Positions 1 through 6,647 of a stretch of DNA of 11,639 bases are shown one piece after another. Every line of letters begins with the position of its first letter. Within the stretch, counting starts at the first letter, position 1. The notes below the pieces were generated by a model. That model was not told where the DNA came from. It was given only the letters and a program-made list of their open reading frames with translations, and ran no database searches. Made by a program: the position numbers and the translations under genes. The stretch is from assembly GCA_900553905.1 (NCBI GenBank), contig USFL01000022.1, positions 1 to 11,639 of the forward strand. Reading direction: 5' to 3'. The DNA is from an uncultured Eubacteriales bacterium. GTDB lineage: Bacteria > Bacillota > Clostridia > Christensenellales > Aristaeellaceae.

Positions 1-2
1 TT

Positions 3-71
3 GTGCTGCTGATTCTAAGCGAGCATGTCAACCGCTGTCTGCGCGTGCGGGATGGGAGCACAGCCGTTTAA
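3..71 (+). CDS. Possible C-terminal end of an unidentified plus-strand gene (partial)
   Basis: From base 3 one plus-strand frame is open for 22 codons and ends at a TAA (69-71). The peptide ends in RCLRVRDGSTAV. I do not recognise the family from so short a piece. The reading is supported mainly by context: the stop lies ten bases before a stem-loop that pairs slightly better when transcribed in the plus direction, as expected for two convergent genes sharing a terminator. It could be chance, since 22 open codons are not significant alone. Confidence 0.3.
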   Translation: MLLILSEHVNRCLRVRDGSTAV

Positions 72-80
72 TGCAACAGA

Positions 81-117
81 AACAACCGGCGTGGTTTTGA
101 AAATCACGTCGGTTGTT
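81..117. terminator. Stem-loop terminator, probably shared by convergent genes
   Basis: An 8-bp outer arm (81-88 with 110-117) is followed by one position that is G-U on the plus transcript and A-C on the minus transcript, then a 4-bp inner arm (90-93 with 105-108) and an 11-base loop. The plus side is followed by a T-rich stretch (TTGTTTGTTATT) and the minus side by TTTCTGTT. It starts two bases beyond the stop codon of the VTC-domain gene, so it likely ends that operon and perhaps also the gene fragment on the left. The T tracts are imperfect, so termination strength is uncertain. Confidence 0.6.
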
Positions 118-119
118 TG

Positions 120-824
120 TTATTCAAAGTTTTCAAAGCGCCTGCACCAGACATATTTGGAAATGGCGCTGTTTTGCGCGCCTTTGACGTAGGTGCAAAG
201 CAGATCGCGGATGTAGGGCGGCATCACGCGGTTGAACTTGACCTCCAGGATCATCTCGTCATGATCGAAGGCGGGGACCGTGGGTACGTAGGGGTTGAAC
301 AGATCAATGGAGCCAAGGCCCGTATGCAGCTGCTTGTCGAAAGTGATGCGCACCTCCTCGGCGGGATGCACATACGCCTCGCGCACATAGTCCACGATCA
401 CGACGGGATGCAGGCCGTTGATGGCCATCTCGCGGTACACGTCGCGCAGCAGGCCGCTCCGCGTGCGCTCCAGGCCCGTAGGATCGGCGGCGATGAGCTG
501 CTCGGCCAGGAGCTTGGGAATGGCGATGGAGCGCTTGGAAATCAACTGCCCCACCTTGGTCTTGCACTCCATGCGGATAAGCTTGTCCGAAAAATTATAG
601 ATACGGATGCGGAACTTGTCGCGGTCCTTGACGCCGTTGAGCTTATCCAGCAGCGCGTCGTTGAAGCGCGTGTCGAAATAGAGCGAACGGATGTGGTATT
701 CGTTATTCTCATCGCCGTTGCGGTCGCGCCAGAGCACCCGGTCAAGCGCCCGGCTAAGGACCTGGTATTCCAGGGGCGATATGAAAAACTTCAGCTCATG
801 CCGCAGGGGTACGGAAATCGCCAT
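120..824 (-). CDS. VTC-domain polyphosphate polymerase family protein
   Basis: This 234-residue protein matches the bacterial VTC domain, the catalytic fold of yeast Vtc4, which makes polyphosphate from ATP inside a basic tunnel. The expected signatures are in order: RHELKF (8-13), SLYFDT (47-52), KFRIRIYN (70-77), ECKTK (86-90), YVREAY (146-151), EVKF (194-197) and SKY (222-224). Together they supply the acidic metal ligands and the Lys/Arg residues lining the tunnel. There is no signal peptide or membrane segment, so it should be cytosolic. The ATG follows AAAGGAGG by 8 bases, and that site overlaps the end of the DUF4956 gene 14 bases upstream, which suggests translational coupling. It is the last gene of the cotH unit. 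The family call is firm. Polymerase activity is inferred, because bacterial members are poorly tested and the phosphate acceptor is unknown. Confidence 0.88.
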   Translation of the reverse strand: MAISVPLRHELKFFISPLEYQVLSRALDRVLWRDRNGDENNEYHIRSLYFDTRFNDALLDKLNGVKDRDKFRIRIYNFSDKLIRMECKTKVGQLISKRSIAIPKLLAEQLIAADPTGLERTRSGLLRDVYREMAINGLHPVVIVDYVREAYVHPAEEVRITFDKQLHTGLGSIDLFNPYVPTVPAFDHDEMILEVKFNRVMPPYIRDLLCTYVKGAQNSAISKYVWCRRFENFE

Positions 825-838
825 GGCGTTTTCCTCCT

Positions 839-1537
839 TTACGCGCCGACCTCGCTCTGGCAGGCGACCAGCGTGGCGTCATGCACGCCCTCGATGTCCA
901 GCATGCGGGTGACCACCTCGGTGCGTTCGCTGATGCGCACCTCGTAGGTCATCTCCGCGCCCGCGCGGGTGAGGGTCTTGGAGCGCAGCTTGCTGCTACG
1001 CACGCTGCGGTTGAGCTCGCTCTGAATGGCCGCCTCGCAGAACTCGTCATAATGCACCACGAGCAGGTAGGCATTGGGCGTGGTGAGCTTGGCGAGGGAA
1101 ATCACAAACATCAGAATCGCGATGCACAGCACCACGATCACCGCAATCAGGTACAGCCCGGCGCCCAGCAGAATGCCCATCGTCAGCGCCCAGAACATGT
1201 AGGCCGTGTCCAGCGGGTCCTTGACGGCGGTACGGAAGCGCACGATGCTCAGCGCGCCCACCATGCCCATCGAAAGCGCAATGTCGTTTTTGATGCACAT
1301 GACCACGGGGGTGGTGATGAGGGTGAGCATGATCAGCGTCAGCGTAAAGGATGGGCTGTAGAGCACGCCGCGATACGTCTTGCGGTAGACGATGGCGATC
1401 ACGATACCGATCAGGAATCCCAGCCCCAGCGCGATGAACAGATCGCTGGGCACGATGGACTTGAACTGCGCGGCCAGGCCCGTGGCCTCAACGATGGAAC
1501 TGGCGCTGGTGGCAAGGGACAGGGCGGTGGATGTCAT
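839..1537 (-). CDS. DUF4956 family integral membrane protein
   Basis: The 232-residue protein fits the DUF4956 family. It has about four hydrophobic helices (roughly 33-51, 62-81, 112-130 and 131-149). Between the second and third lies the conserved block MGMVGALSIVRFR (90-102) followed by KDPLDTAYMFW, the most recognisable part of the family. A soluble C-terminal domain (about 157-232) with alternating strands probably lies in the cytosol. The ATG follows AAGGAGG (1548-1554) by 10 bases. The function is unknown. From its place between a CotH-type protein and a VTC-domain protein, I infer that it could be the membrane partner of the VTC enzyme, much as Vtc1 forms the channel in yeast. It has its own promoter just upstream as well as read-through from cotH. 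Confidence 0.85.
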   Translation of the reverse strand: MTSTALSLATSASSIVEATGLAAQFKSIVPSDLFIALGLGFLIGIVIAIVYRKTYRGVLYSPSFTLTLIMLTLITTPVVMCIKNDIALSMGMVGALSIVRFRTAVKDPLDTAYMFWALTMGILLGAGLYLIAVIVVLCIAILMFVISLAKLTTPNAYLLVVHYDEFCEAAIQSELNRSVRSSKLRSKTLTRAGAEMTYEVRISERTEVVTRMLDIEGVHDATLVACQSEVGA

Positions 1538-1570
1538 GGGTGGGTAACCTCCTTCGTGGCTTGAAGCTAT

Positions 1571-1599
1571 AGCATACCTGACGGCAGGGGCTTTGTCAA
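1571..1599 (-). promoter_or_regulatory. Internal sigma-A-type promoter for the DUF4956-VTC gene pair
   Basis: On the minus strand a perfect TTGACA (1594-1599) is separated by exactly 17 bases from TATGCT (1571-1576, 4 of 6 matches to TATAAT). Transcription would start near 1564, giving a leader of about 27 bases that includes the AAGGAGG site of the DUF4956 gene. It lies in the 72-base gap after cotH and would allow the last two genes to be made without cotH. Prediction by eye only. Confidence 0.6.
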
Positions 1600-1609
1600 C
1601 CGGCGGGAA

Positions 1610-4600
1610 TCAGCCCCACTTTACGCCCTCGGTCACGGTGGCGTCGGAGGGCAGCTCCGGCTTGGGACCAAAGTAGATCAGCATCTGATCATCGCTCAGT
1701 TCCCATTGTTCCTGCACCATTTCATAGAAATAGGTGGGACGCTTCTTGAGGACGTTGCGCAGACGGTCCAGACGGGTGTTCCAGTACCGGAGCGCGCCTT
1801 CGGGAGTGGAGGGATTGTCGAAGGTGATGTTCTTGTCGGTCTCCTCAGCCCAGCGCGCAAAATGCAGCGGCATTTCCGGCTCGAGCATGTCCACCATGGT
1901 CTCCAACTCAGCCGTCATGAATTCCGTGGTGAACACCTGATAGATCTCGCCCAGCCGGGTGAGGAACTTGTGGAGCATCTCCTCATTTTCCAGCAGCTTT
2001 CGAATGAGCGTGTTGTTGATTTTCTGGTCACCGGCGCCGGACTCCTTGAGATAGCTGGCGGGGCTGTTGAAGCCGCTGTTAAACAGGCCGTAGTCGGCGT
2101 CGTAGAAAATCCACTTCCACTTCTGCCCTTCCCCGTCCAGCTTGTAGAAGCGGATATTGCCGGGGTCAGAGTTGCCAAAGAACATTTCAAAGGCCATATA
2201 GTCGAAGTAGTTGTCCACGTCGATGTTGTCAAGGATGTACTGAAGGTCCTCTTCATTGGTTCCGGGCGAGGAGGCCTCCACCTTATTAATCATCTCGCGG
2301 TATTCCTTGTTGCTACCATAGTTGACCGTGCCCTCGGACTCCAGCAGGTCCATATTATCCGCTTCCTCCAGTGACAATCCCTCGTGCTGGGCCACGAAGA
2401 AGCGGTCCACGCGCTCGCGCATATTGTAGTGTCCCCAGTACACGCCGTTTAGGTAAACCACAACGGGATTCCACGCCTGATGCAGCACATCGGTGGGATT
2501 GTCGGTGACCTCGTTGAAGCGGTCAATCAGGCGGCTTTGCAATCCATCCACCAGACGGGTCCAGGCGCCGTCGTTGCCGCCCATGCGCAGAACAAAGCTC
2601 TTGTACTGGGTAAAGGGCAGCTCATCAAAGAGAGCGGCATCAAAGTATTTGGCTCCATACTTGGCCTTGGCACGCACCTTGAAGGTCTTCTGCGGCAGAT
2701 CAAGACTGTACTGGCCCTGCAGGCCGAACTCGCAGTCCTGGTCAAGGATGGTCTCACCATCCTTGCTGTAGTACTCCACATGGCCGGGACGTGCATCCTT
2801 GCCTACGCGACGGTAGTTTGGGTACGTTCCGTCAGGGAATTCATAAGGGATCGTGCTCTTGTCCAGCTCGCCGCTGGGGCTGGTGCCCACGGTGAGCATA
2901 CCATCCTCCTCGTTCCACAGCTCGTCCGTATCAGTAACAAGGCTGACAATAGGGAACGCGTGGTAGAGGTTCAACAAATATGTGGCGGTTGCGGTTTCGC
3001 TGGGCTGTAGCGTTCCGCTGGGATCGAAGGCGCGGGCGCGCAGCACCGTGACCTTGTTGAAGGTAAGCGTTTCGCCCCCGTAGCGAATGCCGTTTTCCTC
3101 CGTGGGGATGGAGGAATCCAAAGTGTAATAGACGACGGTGCCCTCCGGCACGTTGATGGTCACTTCGACTTCGCCTTTATATTCGCCGCCGGGCAGGGAC
3201 AGGGAAGGGTTCTGGGCATAGCCATAGTACCCCGTTCCGTTTTCTGCGCCGGGCGTAGGAACGTCGTAGTAATAAAAGCCGCTCTGGCCAAGCGTGCGGC
3301 CGTAGCTGTGATCCGTGGGGATGAGGCTCAAAGGAATGCGGTCCAAAACGCGGCCCGTCGGGTCGCAGAAGGAAATGGTTTCGCCGCCTGCGCGGGCAAT
3401 GGAAAAATTGGTATGCAAATCCGTCACAGTGGACAATTCCGACTGTCCGTCAAGATAAATGATTTTGTATTCGCCGGGTGCAATGGCAGTTCCCTGTGGG
3501 AACTGCCATTTGCGCGGGCGGCCGAGGTCGTCGCTCAGGCCGTAATTGCTGAGGTCCACGGTCTGGTCGGAGGTGTTGTAAAGCTCCACATAATCGGTGG
3601 TAATCGCCGCGGGTCCCAGGCCGATGGTATCGTTGGAGGCCATGACCTCGCTGATGATGACGCCGGTGGGGTTGTAGGCGCGGTTCAGCTCGTCGCTGCG
3701 CGCCTGTCCCTGGGCGTTGTTGGGCTGGCCGGGTGTGCTTAGCTCAAACAGCTTCCATTCGCCCGTATCGCTGCGACCGTAGGAATAGTCCTCCGGAACG
3801 TTTTCGATGCTCACACGGTCCACCAGGCGGCCATAGCTGTCGCTGAGCACGATGCTTTCACGCTCGGCGGAGATGGAGAAATTGGTGTGAGGCACGCCGT
3901 TCTCCTGCAGCTTGTCCTTGCCGGAGCAGTACACCAGGTAGTAGCCGTTCGCCGGAATGGTCGCGCCGTCCGGGAAGCGCCACTTGGTGGGCTTGTTCTC
4001 CTTGTCGCTCAGATAGTAGCCGGTCAGGGAGATGGGGCTGTCGGTGTTGTTCTTGAGCTCCACCCAGTCCACGATCTCGCCGTCCTCGTCGGGAATGCCC
4101 ACCTTGGGGTCGGGACATACCTCGTTGATGACCAGCGCGCCGCTTTCCACCGAGTTGGCCGAGCGGTACTCGACAAAGCCTTCTTCGGTATTTTCATAAC
4201 CGGGGCTGTAGTAGGTGGTGGTTTCGTAATGGCGCACGCCGTCCTCATCGATGCCCGTGAGCGCATAGCTGGTATCCGCCGTCAGAGTCGGCGTGGCCAG
4301 CTCGTCAATGAGGTACATGTCCGGGTCATAGAGATAGAGGTGGTCTCCTGCGGAAGAGATCTTGAACTTGCCATGGAACGGCTTGGATGGATCGAGCTGA
4401 TAGCTGTCACTGGCAAACACGACCACCCGCTCCCCCGCCTTGAGCGTATAGCTCGGGAAGGGGAAGGTGATGCGGTCCGTGCGGTTGGTGATCATCACGC
4501 CTTCCATGTCCAGATCCGCGCCGGTACCGTTGTACAATTCCAGCCAGTCGCTGAATTCGCCGTTTTCATCCGGTACGGCGCTGTTGTTGGCAGCCATCAC

Positions 4601-4837
4601 CTCGCTGATGACCAGGCCGTCAAAGCGGCTCCCGCCGACCCGTCTGCCCGCCTCCTTGGGGCTGATGAGATAGATCGCGATCAGCAGCGCCGAAAACAGC
4701 AGCAGCAGCGGCAGCACCTTCTGCGCCTGGGTCTTGCGCTTTTTGGGAGCGTAATCCTTGCGCGGCCGCGACGTGCTGGGCGTGGCGGCGTCGGTGCGCG
4801 TGGGACGGCGCTCCTGCTGCGGCGTGTTGTACTGCAT
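1610..4837 (-). CDS. CotH kinase-family protein, membrane-anchored, with three lamin-tail domains
   Basis: The 1075-residue product has a basic N-terminus (KKRK at 32-35), one membrane helix (about 41-59) and a large outside part. Lamin-tail domains follow at about 73-215, 234-372 and 392-532; the last two share HTNFSI, GR-VDR/LDR, YSYGR/HSYGR and TPG motifs. A chitobiase/hexosaminidase C-terminal-type domain follows (about 545-620, with VVYYTLDSSIPT). The CotH domain spans about 627-1030, with RMGGND (751-756), YLNGVYWGHYNMRE (795-808), GNSDPGN (888-894) and YDADYG (912-917), the last two resembling the catalytic and metal-binding motifs of this atypical kinase fold. CotH of Bacillus phosphorylates spore-coat proteins. 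This one is predicted outside the membrane, so its role is likely surface modification or adhesion. An upstream ATG at 4897 is possible, but AAAGGAGG before 4837 decides the start. First gene of a three-gene unit. Confidence 0.88.
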   Translation of the reverse strand: MQYNTPQQERRPTRTDAATPSTSRPRKDYAPKKRKTQAQKVLPLLLLFSALLIAIYLISPKEAGRRVGGSRFDGLVISEVMAANNSAVPDENGEFSDWLELYNGTGADLDMEGVMITNRTDRITFPFPSYTLKAGERVVVFASDSYQLDPSKPFHGKFKISSAGDHLYLYDPDMYLIDELATPTLTADTSYALTGIDEDGVRHYETTTYYSPGYENTEEGFVEYRSANSVESGALVINEVCPDPKVGIPDEDGEIVDWVELKNNTDSPISLTGYYLSDKENKPTKWRFPDGATIPANGYYLVYCSGKDKLQENGVPHTNFSISAERESIVLSDSYGRLVDRVSIENVPEDYSYGRSDTGEWKLFELSTPGQPNNAQGQARSDELNRAYNPTGVIISEVMASNDTIGLGPAAITTDYVELYNTSDQTVDLSNYGLSDDLGRPRKWQFPQGTAIAPGEYKIIYLDGQSELSTVTDLHTNFSIARAGGETISFCDPTGRVLDRIPLSLIPTDHSYGRTLGQSGFYYYDVPTPGAENGTGYYGYAQNPSLSLPGGEYKGEVEVTINVPEGTVVYYTLDSSIPTEENGIRYGGETLTFNKVTVLRARAFDPSGTLQPSETATATYLLNLYHAFPIVSLVTDTDELWNEEDGMLTVGTSPSGELDKSTIPYEFPDGTYPNYRRVGKDARPGHVEYYSKDGETILDQDCEFGLQGQYSLDLPQKTFKVRAKAKYGAKYFDAALFDELPFTQYKSFVLRMGGNDGAWTRLVDGLQSRLIDRFNEVTDNPTDVLHQAWNPVVVYLNGVYWGHYNMRERVDRFFVAQHEGLSLEEADNMDLLESEGTVNYGSNKEYREMINKVEASSPGTNEEDLQYILDNIDVDNYFDYMAFEMFFGNSDPGNIRFYKLDGEGQKWKWIFYDADYGLFNSGFNSPASYLKESGAGDQKINNTLIRKLLENEEMLHKFLTRLGEIYQVFTTEFMTAELETMVDMLEPEMPLHFARWAEETDKNITFDNPSTPEGALRYWNTRLDRLRNVLKKRPTYFYEMVQEQWELSDDQMLIYFGPKPELPSDATVTEGVKWG
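3480..3513. repeat. Strong inverted repeat inside the third lamin-tail domain of cotH
   Basis: Bases 3482-3494 and 3498-3510 are perfect 13-base inverted repeats around a three-base loop (3495-3497). Beyond one unpaired T (3511), two more pairs form (3480-3481 with 3512-3513). It encodes the stretch KWQFPQGTAI in the minus direction. The corresponding motif of the second lamin-tail domain (KWRFPDGATI) lacks the palindrome, so the protein motif alone does not force it. No T tract follows, so it is not an intrinsic terminator. Confidence 0.85.
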
Positions 4838-4849
4838 GTGAGGGATCGG

Positions 4850-4857
4850 CCTCCTTT
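4850..4857 (-). promoter_or_regulatory. Ribosome binding site that fixes the cotH start
   Basis: The minus strand reads AAAGGAGG here, with the core AGGAGG 12 bases before the ATG at 4837. Spacing is slightly long but usable. It selects that ATG over the in-frame ATG 60 bases upstream (4897), which would add 20 residues encoded across this very site. Confidence 0.75.
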
Positions 4858-4883
4858 CCTGTGTAGAAGATGGCGCGCAGCGG

Positions 4884-4912
4884 CCTGCCCGCGTCAAGGG
4901 GAAACGGGCAGG
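4884..4912 (-). other. Hairpin at the 5' end of the cotH leader transcript
   Basis: Perfect 8-bp arms (4884-4891 and 4905-4912) enclose a 13-base loop. It begins only a few bases after the predicted transcription start (about 4916) and ends about 27 bases before the ribosome binding site. With no T tract it is not a terminator. Such 5'-terminal hairpins often protect mRNA from decay, but no known riboswitch class is recognised. Confidence 0.5.
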
Positions 4913-4922
4913 GGCTCTGGTT

Positions 4923-4951
4923 AGTATACCATAAACGAGCGGGGTTGGAAA
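4923..4951 (-). promoter_or_regulatory. Extended -10 promoter of the cotH-DUF4956-VTC unit
   Basis: On the minus strand TATACT (4923-4928, 5 of 6 matches) is preceded by TGG, giving an extended -10 element. TTTCCA (4946-4951, 4 of 6 matches to TTGACA) lies 17 bases further upstream. Transcription would start near 4916, leaving a leader of about 80 bases. The region sits between the terminator of the ABC operon and cotH, where a promoter is needed. This is a vegetative sigma-A form, not an obvious sporulation-sigma form. Confidence 0.65.
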
Positions 4952-4993
4952 CGCCCAATTTGTATCAGTTTTGCAGCGAGACGCCTTTTGCGC

Positions 4994-5029
4994 AAAAAAA
5001 CCGGCGGCCGCATCCGAGCAGGCCGCCGG
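4994..5029 (-). terminator. Rho-independent terminator of the sugar ABC operon
   Basis: A perfect 9-bp GC-rich stem (5001-5009 with 5021-5029) with an 11-base loop is followed, on the minus strand, by seven T residues (4994-5000). It lies 15 bases beyond the stop codon of the MalG-type gene. This is a textbook intrinsic terminator and separates the operon from the cotH unit. Confidence 0.92.
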
Positions 5030-5044
5030 CAGAGGTCCGTTTGG

Positions 5045-5668
5045 TTATCCCTTCACCGCGCCGCTGGTCAGGCCCGCGATGAAGTAGCGCTGGAGGAAGA
5101 TGAACACGATGGTGACGGGCACGGCGCTGACGACGCTGGCGGCCATCATGGCGCCCCAGTTGGTGCTGGCCTCGCCCAGGAAGGTCATCACCAGGCCCGA
5201 AGCCAGCGTGCGCTTGGCGGTATCGGTGACCAAAGTCATGGAGTAGAGCAGGTCGTTCCAGCTCCATACGAAGCCGTAAATGGCGATGGACACCATGCCG
5301 GGCGCCGCCATGGGGAAGATGATCTTCCACATGATGCGGAAATTGCCCGCGCCGTCGATCTTGGCGCTCTCGATGAGCGAGTCGGGCAGCTGATCGAAGT
5401 ACGTCTTGAGCGTCCAGGTGCCCACCGGGAGGGTAAAGACCACGTAGCTGATCATCAGCGCGTAGTAGCTGCCCAGGAGGCCGAGCTTTTGCATCAGCAC
5501 ATAGATGGACAAGAGCAGAATGGCCTGCGGGAACGCCAGGCTGAAGGTTTCGGAGGCGGGCTTGAGGGCCGTGTTGATCAGCCACAGGAGCGGCAGAAAC
5601 ACAAACCCGCCGATCACCACCACCGACGCCCAGAAGAACACGCGGAAGCCCACGGTTTTTTGAAACAT
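5045..5668 (-). CDS. Sugar ABC transporter permease, MalG type, with large internal in-frame deletion
   Basis: The 207-residue product is an inner-membrane subunit of a carbohydrate importer of the CUT1 class. It keeps the N-terminal helix (about 10-33), the FPQAILLLSIYVLMQKLGLL segment (46-65), a following helix, the EAA-type coupling loop ESAKIDGAG (100-108) that docks on the ATPase, two last helices and the usual C-terminal ending (IAGLTSGAVKG). Family members are normally about 270-280 residues. Here KPASETFSLA (36-45) runs straight into FPQAILL, so about 65 residues covering the second and most of the third helix are missing, with the frame kept. The start follows GGGAGG, next to the stop of the MalF-type gene 15 bases upstream. 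Such a protein is unlikely to fold as a working permease. A collapsed repeat or misassembly is the alternative. No ATPase gene is present, as is common when a shared MsmK-like ATPase serves several importers. Confidence 0.85.
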   Translation of the reverse strand: MFQKTVGFRVFFWASVVVIGGFVFLPLLWLINTALKPASETFSLAFPQAILLLSIYVLMQKLGLLGSYYALMISYVVFTLPVGTWTLKTYFDQLPDSLIESAKIDGAGNFRIMWKIIFPMAAPGMVSIAIYGFVWSWNDLLYSMTLVTDTAKRTLASGLVMTFLGEASTNWGAMMAASVVSAVPVTIVFIFLQRYFIAGLTSGAVKG

Positions 5669-5682
5669 CCTTTCCGCCTCCC

Positions 5683-6575
5683 TTAGTCGCTCTCGTTGAC
5701 CTGGCGCAGGTAGACAAAGCTGAAGATGGCCAAAAGCAGCGCCCAGATGGTGCCCACCGTGGCAGCCTTGCCCATGTTCCAGTTCTTGAAGGCCGTCTTG
5801 TAGACCTCGATGGACAGGGTGGTGGTGGCGCGGGCGGGCCCGCCCTGCACCATGGTCCAGGGCAGGTCGAAGTGCTGGAGGTTGCCGATGGCGCCCAGGA
5901 TGAGCACCAGCGTCATGATGCCGCGCATGGCCGGCGCGACGATGTGGGTAAAGACCTGCCAGTTGTTGGCCCCGTCGATGCGGGCGGCCTCGATCTGGTC
6001 CATGGATACGCCCTGCAATCCGCCCAGCAGGAAGGCCATGTACCAGGGCAGCATCTGCCAGGTACGGGCGACGACCACGCAGATCAGCGTCGTTTCCGTC
6101 TGGCCAAGCCACGTCTGCCCCTCGCCGCCGCAGGCTTCGATGAGGGCGTTGAGGATGCCGTACTGGCCGTTGAAAATCCACGTCCACAGAAAACCGATGG
6201 CCGTGCCGGGGATAATCCAGTTGACCAGCGTCACGCCGCGCAGAAACTCGCTGCCACGGAAGCCCTGGTTGAGCACGATCGCCCAGATCAGGCCCAGGAG
6301 AAACGGCAGAGCCGTGGAGAGCAGCACGAACGCCGCAGTGGTCAGCACCGTCTGCCCGAAGTAGGGGTCGGACAGCACCTTGGCATAGTGGCAAAGCCCA
6401 CGAACTCATAGGTTGGGCGCATGAACGAGCGGTCCGTAAAGGACATGACGATGGCGCTTAGGAACGGATAGAGAATGATGGCCAGAAACATCGCAAGCCC
6501 CGGGATGACCAGCAGCACGCCGGTATGGCGGTCGCTCAATCCCCGCAGGCGCGGCGCGGAATCGCGTTGAAGCAT
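5683..6575 (-). pseudogene. Sugar ABC transporter permease, MalF type, broken by a one-base frameshift
   Basis: The N-terminal piece (6575 downwards) contains SDRHTGVLLVIPGLAMFLAI and ends its true reading at YEFVGFA (56-62). The rest continues in another frame as YAKVLSDPYFGQTV and holds the remaining helices, the coupling loop EAARIDGANNWQ and the motif MVQGGPARATTTL typical of MalF-type permeases. Restoring one base (a T on the plus strand beside 6389, turning AC into AAC) gives GFANYAKVLSDPYF, the usual family pattern, and a protein of 297 residues, normal for the family. The first frame stops at 6342 after 77 residues. The start is the ATG at 6575, six bases after GAGGAGGG. The downstream part could only be translated from an internal site. 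It would have paired with the MalG-type protein. The break is either a real mutation or a base-calling error. Confidence 0.85.
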
Positions 6576-6592
6576 GGCGGACCCTCCTCATG

Positions 6593-6635
6593 CATGGGCG
6601 GGAGGGCGAAAGGGACTTTCCCCCTTCCGCCCATG
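6593..6635 (-). other. Intercistronic hairpin between binding-protein and MalF-type genes
   Basis: Arms 6593-6613 and 6615-6635 fold into an almost continuous stem with two internal mismatches and a three-base loop. It begins 12 bases after the stop codon of the binding-protein gene and ends just before the GAGGAGGG site of the next gene. No T tract follows on the minus strand. In malE-malF-type operons a structure here protects the upstream mRNA so that binding protein is made in excess over permease. That role is inferred from position. Confidence 0.7.
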
Positions 6636-6647
6636 GAACCGGGTTTC

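Noticed and set aside
117..1564. Two plus-strand frames (276 and 227 codons) opposite the VTC and DUF4956 genes
   Set aside because: They are low-complexity, His- and Ala-rich translations without motifs, and the minus strand carries complete family proteins with good ribosome sites.
3887..4924. 345-codon plus-strand frame antisense to cotH
   Set aside because: No recognisable domain and no ribosome site; the opposite strand encodes clear lamin-tail domains throughout.
5045..6409. 454-codon minus-strand frame as one long gene
   Set aside because: Only its last 207 codons are permease sequence. The upstream part is an out-of-frame reading of the MalF-type gene. The ribosome site and the family N-terminus place the start at 5668.
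6593..6635. Intercistronic hairpin as an intrinsic terminator
   Set aside because: No run of T follows on either strand, and the operon has a proper terminator at 4994-5029.
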